From positions 1 through 8,393 of the forward strand of contig PLZT01000275.1 in assembly GCA_003152255.1 (NCBI GenBank): 8,393 nucleotides of DNA, given 5' to 3'. Position numbers and translations under genes: made by a program. The DNA is from Methylocystaceae bacterium (GTDB taxonomy: Bacteria > Pseudomonadota > Alphaproteobacteria > Rhizobiales > Beijerinckiaceae). Shown piece after piece: positions 1-4,916 of the stretch. The notes under the pieces were generated by a model. It saw only the letters and a list, made by a program, of their open reading frames with translations, did no database searches and was not told where the DNA came from. Position 1 is the first letter of the stretch, and each line of letters starts with the position of its first letter.

Positions 1-1
1 C

Positions 2-244
2 GGCGACGAAGACGAGATCGTAAGGCCGTGCGCGAAGTTCGTCGACAATGTCGGCGATAAGATCGTCGAGTTTGCAACTCTGTCCGACGAGTTTCGCCAG
101 CGCTTCGCGGGGCACGGGATCGCGCGCGGCGAAGATCGCCGCCTCGACGCGACCCATCCATTCGCGCCAGCGTGCGCCGTCCGGAACATCGGCGAGGTCT
201 CTATCGAACAGCGCGTCCTGTTCGCGTTTTTTGGGACGGCTCAT
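2..244 (-). CDS. scpB: Segregation and condensation protein B (ScpB) family, N-terminal part, truncated by the window edge
   Basis: The first 81 residues are visible; the gene runs off the left edge. The start reads MSRPKKREQD and is followed by a segment resembling alphaproteobacterial plasmid ScpB proteins: RWREWMGRVEAAIFAARDPV, then REALAKLVGQ, then DDLIADIVDELRARPYDLVFVA. This is the first winged-helix domain of ScpB, which with ScpA and SMC forms the condensin-like complex that compacts and separates DNA. Start choice: ATG at 244-242 has GAGG at 255-252, seven bases upstream and overlapping the stop of the preceding gene. The 9-nt gap to the DUF1403 gene implies one transcript and probable translational coupling. 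No scpA or smc is visible here, so it either works with chromosomal partners or has a plasmid-specific role. The family call is from remembered sequence pattern; the C-terminal half is unseen. Confidence 0.8.
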   Translation of the reverse strand, partial: MSRPKKREQDALFDRDLADVPDGARWREWMGRVEAAIFAARDPVPREALAKLVGQSCKLDDLIADIVDELRARPYDLVFVA

Positions 245-253
245 GCGTGCGCC

Positions 254-1375
254 TCACAAGCCATAGAACCGAAAATTCGACCGGCCGGAGAGTTCGCGCA
301 CGGCGCCAAGCTCGACCAGCCGGTCAAACAGACGGCGGCTGGCGCGATCCGACAATTTTGTCGCCCTCGCCGCGGCCGCCGGCGAGATCGCGTCGTCGCC
401 AAGCAAAAGTTCGACGACCCGACCGGCGCCCTTGGCCCGCAATTTGGGCTGGGCCGCCAGCAGCGCTTGCGAACGGCGCGACAGCTCGCCCGCCAAGGCG
501 AAAGCGTCCCGGGCCGCCATCGCATAGGCGCCGGCCGTCGCGTGCGCCCAATCCGGATCGCCGGGACGCGGGCGCTTGCCGGCCGCGCCGCGACGCGACG
601 ACGGATGGGCAATCGCCGTCGCCAGCAGCGGAACCGCCGCGCCCCAACTTAGTCGTTGCGCCAAGGCAAGGTCCGACAGCCAGAGCGCGAAAATCTCGGC
701 GTCGACGCGCGGCGCGTCGCGAAACAGTTTCATCGCCGCGGCGCTCGCGCCAGCGGCCGCCGCCAGCGGAGTTTCGGCGCCGGCGACGACGTCCCGCAAC
801 GCGTCGGCGACCCCCTCGAAGCTTATGTCGGCCGGGAGGTCCAAAAAATCGGCGGCTGTTCGCAGCGTCGGCGCGTCGAGCCGCGAGGACCGCGACGCGA
901 AGAGGCGCCACAGCCGATGGATTCGCCCGGCGGGACTGGTTCGCGCCCCAATCGGCGCGAGATGTTCGGCGTCGCGCAGCGCGGAAGAATCCTCGCGATG
1001 GCGCGCCAGACCGGCGCAGGCGGTCGCGGCGCCGAGCGCCAGGCGCTGGCGCAGCGCCCCGGCGAACGGCGGATTGTCGCGCAACACGGCGTCCAACAAA
1101 GCGAGGCCGGCGCCAGCGAAGAAGGCCGCGTCGGCGCCGGAGTCGGTGCCGACGGCTGGCTCGTTCGGCGGCCGCACCCAAGACGGAAACGCCTGTTGCA
1201 ACAGTTGGTTGGTCGGGGCGAAACGCGGCGCGGCGAGCCGACGCGACCGCCGCCTGGGCGCGGCGACGGGCGCCGCGCCGCGCGAATCGGCGGCGGCAGT
1301 TTCGTCATCGAAGGGGTCGGCGGGCGCGAATCGGACCATGGCCGAGCATAGCCCAAGGCGGCGCTTTGTCATCAT
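254..1375 (-). CDS. DUF1403 family protein, function unknown, probable DNA-binding C-terminus
   Basis: A 373-residue protein, Ala/Arg-rich, resembling the DUF1403 family I know from alphaproteobacterial plasmids. After an Arg/Pro-rich N-terminus (residues 1-60) comes a helical body starting near the WVRPPNEP and DAAFFAGAGLALLDAVL segments. The last ~65 residues look like a winged helix: RVVELLLGDDAISPAAAARATKL, then a helix with RASRRLFDRLVELGAV, ending in SGRSNFRFYGL. That suggests DNA binding, but no activity is established for the family. The start is uncertain: ATG ATG at 1375/1372 has only GGAAA close by, and ATG at 1339 has no clear ribosome-binding site. The gene is read just ahead of scpB (9-nt gap) and diverges from the tyrosine recombinase gene, with a perfect inverted repeat about 40 bases upstream of its start. 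GC is very high (about 75% in one sampled 60-base stretch), and long opposite-strand frames are by-products of that. Confidence 0.8.
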   Translation of the reverse strand: MMTKRRLGLCSAMVRFAPADPFDDETAAADSRGAAPVAAPRRRSRRLAAPRFAPTNQLLQQAFPSWVRPPNEPAVGTDSGADAAFFAGAGLALLDAVLRDNPPFAGALRQRLALGAATACAGLARHREDSSALRDAEHLAPIGARTSPAGRIHRLWRLFASRSSRLDAPTLRTAADFLDLPADISFEGVADALRDVVAGAETPLAAAAGASAAAMKLFRDAPRVDAEIFALWLSDLALAQRLSWGAAVPLLATAIAHPSSRRGAAGKRPRPGDPDWAHATAGAYAMAARDAFALAGELSRRSQALLAAQPKLRAKGAGRVVELLLGDDAISPAAAARATKLSDRASRRLFDRLVELGAVRELSGRSNFRFYGL

Positions 1376-1398
1376 TTTCCGCGCCGAATCCGCCGCGC

Positions 1399-1426
1399 TT
1401 GTCGGATGAATAGAATGTCCGATAAT
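1399..1426 (+). promoter_or_regulatory. Possible sigma70-type promoter overlapping the inverted repeat
   Basis: TTGTCG at 1399-1404 and GATAAT at 1421-1426 are 16 bases apart and point towards the recombinase gene. The -10 element lies in the left arm and spacer of the inverted repeat, so a protein bound there could block transcription. The boxes are imperfect and the distance to the recombinase start is long (about 290 bases), so this is a weak call from pattern only. Confidence 0.25.
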
Positions 1427-1443
1427 GCCGGCTTATCGGACAT
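1415..1443. repeat. Perfect 11-7-11 inverted repeat, dif-like crossover site or operator
   Basis: Arms ATGTCCGATAA (1415-1425) and TTATCGGACAT (1433-1443) are perfect inverted copies around the 7-base spacer TGCCGGC. The size and layout match core sites of tyrosine recombinases (two 11-13 bp arms, 6-8 bp spacer). The site lies between a tyrosine recombinase gene and the divergent DUF1403-scpB pair. A degenerate third half-site, TTGTCGGATG, is at 1399-1408 in the orientation of the right arm. It could equally be an operator for the divergent genes. The symmetry is seen directly; the function is inferred. Confidence 0.75.
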
Positions 1444-1627
1444 GCTTCGAAAGCCCCGCGACGCCGGGCGAAAAATTGGCGTTTGATCGCTGGACAGCCT
1501 TTCCGGGCGTCGGGTTTTTCCCGGCTAAGACTCCGCTTGAATGACTGGACTGCTTCGCGGCGAAACCAGCCTGTGTCGAGCTTTGGCGACCGTGATCGCA
1601 TAGCGGGGCGGCAAAATTTAGAGCGCG

Positions 1628-1703
1628 ATTGTGTGTCCTGTGGAGCACAATAGTGAGACTGGCTGAATCGGAATTCGTGAGACCGAGTCGGAATTGGCGA
1701 GAC
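1628..1703 (+). repeat. Short inverted repeat and tandem imperfect direct repeats before the recombinase gene
   Basis: ATTGTG (1628-1633) and CACAAT (1646-1651) form an inverted pair. Directly after it, GTGAGAC occurs at 1653-1659 and 1677-1683, with GCGAGAC at 1697-1703; TCGGAATT occurs at 1668-1675 and again at 1689-1696, 21 bases or two helical turns apart. The array ends 12 bases before the chosen recombinase start. It could be an array of protein-binding sites (autoregulation or recombinase accessory sites). An upstream TTG start at 1629 would make this stretch coding, which I consider less likely. Confidence 0.5.
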
Positions 1704-1715
1704 CGCAGAGGGCCC

Positions 1716-2864
1716 ATGTCGGAAGAAACCGCCTTTTCAACGTCGGACGACAAAGTCGAAACCGGCGCACCCGTCGCGGAGAGACACGTTACGCCGCATC
1801 TCGCGGCGCTTGGCGAAAAGGCGCGCGATTACGCGCGTAACGCGCGTTCCGAGAACACCCAGCGCGCTTATGACGCCGATTGGCGACAATTTTCCTCCTG
1901 GCTGCGCCGCCAGGGTTTTGACGCCCTGCCCCCGAATCCGCAAACCGTCGGGCTCTATCTCGCCGCCTGTGTCGAGGGCGGGCACGGAAAGGAGCCTATT
2001 TCCGTCGCGACGCTGGAGCGGCGTCTCTCGGGGATTTGCTGGCGCTATCGCCAGCTCGGCGAACCGCTGGACACGAGCGATCGGCACATCTCGACCGTGC
2101 TCGCGGGCATCCGTCGCGCCCATGGCCGTCCACCCGTCCAAAAAGAAGCGATCTTCACCGACGACCTGCTCTCGATGCTGGCCACGCTCGACAACGATTT
2201 AAGAGGCCTACGCGACAAGGCGATCTTGGCGATCGGCTTCGCCGGCGGCCTGCGCCGCTCGGAAATCGTCGGTCTCGATTGCGGCCCGAACCAATCCGAG
2301 GACGGGACCGGCTGGATCGAGATTTTTACTGGCGCCGAGGCGTCGACCGCCAGCATGAATTCCCGCGCCAAGCCGCCGCGCAAGGAAAAGGACGACGATG
2401 CTGCTGATTCTGGCGCGCCAAGCGAAGGCGGCCTGCTGTTGACGATCAACGGCAAGACCGGCTGGCGCGAAGTCGAAATCGGCCGCGGCTCAAGGCCCGA
2501 CACTTGCCCCGTCATCCTGCTGGAGACTTGGATGCGGCTCGGCCGCGTCAATCATGGCCCGCTGTTCCGCCCGATCGCGCGCAAAAACGGCGGCGTCTCC
2601 TCGGAGCGGCTGACCGACAAACACGTCGCCCGCCTCGTGCAGAAAACCGCACTCGCCGCCGATATTCGCGGCGATCTGTCCGAGGGCGAACGCAAGCGCG
2701 CCTTTGGCGGCCATTCGTTGCGCGCCGGCCTCGCCTCGTCGGCGCAGATCGAAGAGGCGCATGTGCAAAAGCACCTCGGCCACGCCAGCGCGGAGATGAC
2801 AAGGCGTTATCAACGCAAACGCGACCGGTTCAAGGTCAATCTGACCAGGGCCGCGGGTCTCTAA
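1716..2864 (+). CDS. Tyrosine recombinase / site-specific integrase
   Basis: A 382-residue phage-integrase-family recombinase that should cut and rejoin DNA at paired core sites through a tyrosine nucleophile. Residues about 30-140 form the helical core-binding (SAM-like) domain (YARNARSENTQRAYDADWRQF). The catalytic domain follows, with candidate active-site residues Arg180 (GGLRRSEI), Lys247 (NGKTGW), His333 and Arg336 (HSLRAG), His356 (HLGHAS) and Tyr365 (RRYQRK), so it appears intact. An unusual charged, low-complexity insertion (about 206-240, including PPRKEKDDDAAD) sits between the catalytic Arg and Lys. ATG at 1716 was chosen because AGAGGG lies three bases upstream and the core-binding domain follows; TTG at 1629 or GTG at 1653 are alternatives running through the repeats. 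It is divergent from DUF1403-scpB and convergent with the IHF-like gene. Likely roles are plasmid multimer resolution or integration; not XerC or XerD specifically. Confidence 0.9.
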   Translation: MSEETAFSTSDDKVETGAPVAERHVTPHLAALGEKARDYARNARSENTQRAYDADWRQFSSWLRRQGFDALPPNPQTVGLYLAACVEGGHGKEPISVATLERRLSGICWRYRQLGEPLDTSDRHISTVLAGIRRAHGRPPVQKEAIFTDDLLSMLATLDNDLRGLRDKAILAIGFAGGLRRSEIVGLDCGPNQSEDGTGWIEIFTGAEASTASMNSRAKPPRKEKDDDAADSGAPSEGGLLLTINGKTGWREVEIGRGSRPDTCPVILLETWMRLGRVNHGPLFRPIARKNGGVSSERLTDKHVARLVQKTALAADIRGDLSEGERKRAFGGHSLRAGLASSAQIEEAHVQKHLGHASAEMTRRYQRKRDRFKVNLTRAAGL

Positions 2865-2925
2865 ATGATCGGATCGACGCGTTTGATCCTCACAAATCCG
2901 CTCCACCAATCCTGATGATATTGGA

Positions 2926-3258
2926 TCATTCCTCACCCGCTGGGATCGTTTCGCCGTTGACCTGCGCGACAAGCATGGGCGACGCAGAGAAGGTCAAAAC
3001 CCGGCGCGCCGTTATCGGCGCCTCGACCCCGGTCTTCGGGTTACGCCCGACGCGCGCTCGTTTGCAGTGGACGCTGAACGCCCCAAAGGAGTGCAGCTTC
3101 ACCGGTTCGCCTCGAGCAAGCGCGCCGCGAATCTCCGCAAAAGTCGCCTCCAGAATTTCGTCGGCCTGTCGGCGCGAAAACCCAGTACAATTGCGATAAA
3201 TTGCCTCCCGCAAAAAGGCGCGCGTCACGACGCCCCCGTTTTTGTTCCGCCCCGTCAT
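2926..3258 (-). CDS. Plasmid-encoded IHF-alpha-like / HU-family DNA-binding protein
   Basis: A 110-residue member of the HU/IHF family of DNA-bending nucleoid proteins. Two helices (VTRAFLREAIYRNCTGFSRRQADEILEATFAEIRGALARGE) lead into the conserved VKLHSFGAFSV strand and the DNA-contacting arm, GRNPKTGVEAPITARRVLTF, whose proline and NPKTG signature are those of IHF-alpha. The start is ATG 3258, with GGAG six bases upstream; TTG 3312 and ATG 3297 would extend the frame by 18 or 13 residues unlike the family and have poorly spaced ribosome-binding sites. It lies about 100 bases downstream of repC on the same strand, so it may be cotranscribed with the replication operon. IHF bends DNA at plasmid origins and in integrase complexes, either of which would fit the neighbours. 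It is probably a divergent paralogue of the chromosomal ihfA; whether it pairs with host IHF-beta is unknown. Confidence 0.88.
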   Translation of the reverse strand: MTGRNKNGGVVTRAFLREAIYRNCTGFSRRQADEILEATFAEIRGALARGEPVKLHSFGAFSVHCKRARVGRNPKTGVEAPITARRVLTFSASPMLVAQVNGETIPAGEE

Positions 3259-3360
3259 GCTCAACTCCGCCGCAACCTCGGCAGGATAGATCACCATCCT
3301 TAGAGTTCGCAATTCCTCGTCCCGCGCTTTCAGCCTGCACCGTTGCCCAATGCCTGCCGC

Positions 3361-4692
3361 TTACCCGGCTCGCTTTCTCTCGCGCGCAGCCTTTGCGGCC
3401 TTGCCGCGCAGCAGCGCCATCAGCACGGGCCCCAGCGAAAACTCCCCTGCCCTCGCCTTCGCGGTCAAAACCCGAAGATAGCCGCCGGCGGATTTGATTT
3501 CCTCCCCGCGCTGCAGGATCGCGGCGATGACGATCGACGCGTCGTGCTCGCCCAAAACTTCGAGTGCTTGCGCCCAGGCGTCGGGCGAAACGCCGATCGC
3601 CTTTCGAACCACCGCGGCGGTCGTCGCGAGGTCGCGCCACGAGGAAATTCCGGCCGAGGCAAAGTCCACGATATCGGGACAGGCCTCCAGCACCATCCCC
3701 AGGGGATAGGTCCGCACAGCTCCGGGCTTTTGTTCGGGCTTTGGAGCTCCCGTTCCCAAGGTTTCGGGCTCTGGCGCCGATGGAGCGCCGGGCTTCTGGT
3801 CGTTGAGCCCGGACGGTTCACCCCTGCCTTCTTGAAGGTTAGGTTCAAGCTCAAATATATTTGTAGTTTGATTCTGTATGTGGCGCTCACTTTGGGACTC
3901 ATTGCCGCTCATATTTTGGGGTTTTACATGGTTCTCCAGCAACTTACGGGTTTCAGCGGCAAGCCCGGTAAGCTCGCCCGCCAAAGCCTCCAGATCGGAG
4001 CGCAAAAGATTGCGCGCGTGGCGGCCGGAGAGGGTCGCATAGCGCAGGTGAAAGCCTTCCCAGTCGCCCGGAACGCCCTCCTCTATGCCGGTCGCGATCA
4101 TCTTGGCGATGTCGCGCCGCGTCAGCGTGATCTTTTCGCGCAGCAGCGCCATCGCCCGGTTCTCGGCCCGCACTTCCTCGGCGAGATTTTCGATCTCCTC
4201 GGCGCGCGCAACGAGCGGCGAGAGGTCGAAGCCGAAGGCGTCTTCGATCGCGCCCCCCTGCCCTCTCCTGGCGAAGCGCTTGCCGTTCGGAGAGTCGCGC
4301 CGGATGATCAACCCAGCGTCGACGAGCCAGGCCAAATGGCGTCGCAGTGTCGCCGGCGCCATGCCATGGGCGCGGATCGAGAGTTCCTTATTCGAGGGGA
4401 ACACGACGATGCCGGAGCCGGACGAATCAGCTTCGCCTGCCTTTTCGCCTGCCGGCAAAGTCAGCGCCGTCTCCTGATGGAAGCTCAAGAGCGCGTGCAG
4501 CACCGACAGCGCGCGGTCGGTGACGCCGATCGGCTCCTTGGCCTCGGTCAGCGCGCGATACAGCCGCCATTTATGCACGACGGTTTCGGATGCGCGCGGT
4601 CTCGCGGCGAAATTCTCGGTCGCGGCCTGACTTGCCACCATGGCGAGCGACAGCGGCCGCCGCCCAAAGGGCGTCGTTGGTTGTGTTTGCAT
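3361..4692 (-). CDS. repC: Replication initiator protein RepC of a repABC cassette
   Basis: A 443-residue initiator that in repABC plasmids binds the origin inside its own gene. The N-terminal part (about 35-200) holds the winged-helix DNA-binding region: KWRLYRALTEAKEPIGVTDRALSVLHALLSFH, then VVFPSNKELSIRAHGMAPATLRRHLAWLVDAGLI and IRRDSPNGKRFARR. A variable, Pro/Glu/Asn-rich linker follows (about 250-325). The conserved C-terminus is present (GGYLRVLTAKARAGEFSLGPVLMALL). Length is typical of the family. The start is ATG 4692; GAGG lies 9 bases upstream and AAAGGA closer still, both within or beside a hairpin that could hide the ribosome-binding site. The 224-nt gap to repB carries the antisense RNA that should repress this gene. 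The linker is encoded by a locally A+T-rich tract, the probable origin. No truncation or frameshift is seen. Confidence 0.96.
   Translation of the reverse strand: MQTQPTTPFGRRPLSLAMVASQAATENFAARPRASETVVHKWRLYRALTEAKEPIGVTDRALSVLHALLSFHQETALTLPAGEKAGEADSSGSGIVVFPSNKELSIRAHGMAPATLRRHLAWLVDAGLIIRRDSPNGKRFARRGQGGAIEDAFGFDLSPLVARAEEIENLAEEVRAENRAMALLREKITLTRRDIAKMIATGIEEGVPGDWEGFHLRYATLSGRHARNLLRSDLEALAGELTGLAAETRKLLENHVKPQNMSGNESQSERHIQNQTTNIFELEPNLQEGRGEPSGLNDQKPGAPSAPEPETLGTGAPKPEQKPGAVRTYPLGMVLEACPDIVDFASAGISSWRDLATTAAVVRKAIGVSPDAWAQALEVLGEHDASIVIAAILQRGEEIKSAGGYLRVLTAKARAGEFSLGPVLMALLRGKAAKAARERKRAG
3838..3945. other. Probable origin of replication (oriV): A+T-rich tract inside repC
   Basis: Within the repC linker the composition drops sharply: 40% GC over 3841-3900 and 48% over 3901-3960, in a window that is mostly above 60%. 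It includes runs such as AAATATATTTG and ATATTTTGGGGTTTTA. In characterised repABC plasmids the origin lies inside repC in a comparable A+T-rich segment. The segment codes for the Asn/Gln-rich linker of RepC (about residues 249-285). GANTC sites are at 3870-3874 and 3896-3900. No clear iterons were found, so the call rests on composition and family knowledge. Confidence 0.6.
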
Positions 4693-4697
4693 GATCC

Positions 4698-4716
4698 TTT
4701 GCCTCGTTCAGGCAAA
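4698..4716 (-). promoter_or_regulatory. Hairpin over the repC ribosome-binding site (S-element candidate)
   Basis: In the repC messenger, TTTGCCT and AGGCAAA form a perfect 7-bp stem around the 5-base loop GAACG. The stem ends six bases before the repC ATG. The 3' arm contains or adjoins the candidate Shine-Dalgarno bases (GAGG, and AAAGGA next to the start), so the closed form would hide them. This matches the short stem-loop before repC in the repABC antisense-control model. The stem is seen; the control mechanism is by analogy. Confidence 0.6.
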
Positions 4717-4746
4717 AGAAATCTGCTCGCCGAAACGGCGCGACTC

Positions 4747-4776
4747 TTGACAGAGATTCGCGGAAGTGATTCTCTT
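4747..4776 (+). promoter_or_regulatory. Promoter of the repABC counter-transcribed RNA
   Basis: A perfect -35 box TTGACA (4747-4752) on the strand opposite repABC. The -10 is less clear: TTCTCT at 4770-4775 (17-base spacer) or TCTCTT at 4771-4776 (18-base spacer). It points at the terminator hairpin some 50 bases on, as expected for the antisense RNA of this plasmid family. Three GANTC sites lie in and around it at 4742, 4755 and 4768. Confidence 0.6.
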
Positions 4777-4781
4777 AAGGT

Positions 4782-4833
4782 GCGAACTTTGGAGAGGCTT
4801 CCGGGCGGAAACGTTTCGGGGGCCTTTTCTTTT
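4782..4833 (+). ncRNA. Counter-transcribed antisense RNA between repB and repC (ctRNA / IncA type)
   Basis: In repABC plasmids a small RNA of about 50 nucleotides, antisense to the repB-repC leader, represses repC and sets copy number and incompatibility. Here a TTGACA promoter on the opposite strand is followed by about 50 bases ending in an intrinsic terminator, in the expected position inside the 224-base repB-repC gap. The 5' end is estimated from the promoter. No homologue was aligned; the call rests on position, promoter and terminator together. Confidence 0.7.
4796..4833 (+). terminator. Intrinsic terminator of the antisense RNA
   Basis: GGCTTCCG (4796-4803) pairs with CGGGGGCC (4817-4824) in an 8-bp stem with two G-U pairs, followed by TTTTCTTTT (4825-4833). 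The loop contains the palindrome GAAACGTTTC (4808-4817). This is the typical 3' end of a repABC ctRNA. Confidence 0.7.
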
Positions 4834-4916
4834 GCGTGGCTGCTCCTGTTCAGACTGAGTGGATACGCGTTACGAATTGCGGTCCCGAACGCGAGGTTGG
4901 CCTCGCCTTCCGAGAT

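Larger units (their letters stand above)
1376..1715. other. Divergent intergenic region between the DUF1403 gene and the recombinase gene
   Basis: About 340 bases without a convincing gene. It holds, in order, the 11-7-11 inverted repeat at 1415-1443, about 185 bases in which I see no feature worth calling, a short inverted repeat ATTGTG/CACAAT with 12 bases between (1628-1651), and imperfect direct repeats up to the recombinase start (1653-1703). It must carry promoters for both divergent genes. The small frames crossing it have no homology that I recognise. Confidence 0.7.

Noticed and set aside
172..1413. Long open frame on the plus strand (about 413 codons) opposite the DUF1403 gene
   Set aside because: The product is an Arg/Pro/Ala-rich string with no domain. 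It results from the high GC of the opposite-strand gene, which has recognisable family features.
1459..1512. CGACGCCGGG and CCGGGCGTCG as a long-range inverted repeat
   Set aside because: One mismatch in ten and a spacer over 30 bases in GC-rich DNA; expected by chance.
2865..2925. Possible bidirectional terminator between the recombinase and IHF-like genes
   Set aside because: GGATC/GATCC and CCAAT/ATTGG pairs have only 5-bp arms with 9-base loops and no following T-tract, so a terminator is not supported.
3041..3640. Minus-strand open frame overlapping the end of repC and the IHF-like gene in another frame
   Set aside because: Arg/Gly-rich shadow; both overlapped genes have clear family motifs in their own frames.
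3745..3762. GGAGCTCCC core resembling parS inside repC
   Set aside because: The flanks are not GTT and AAC in register, so it does not fit the parS consensus.
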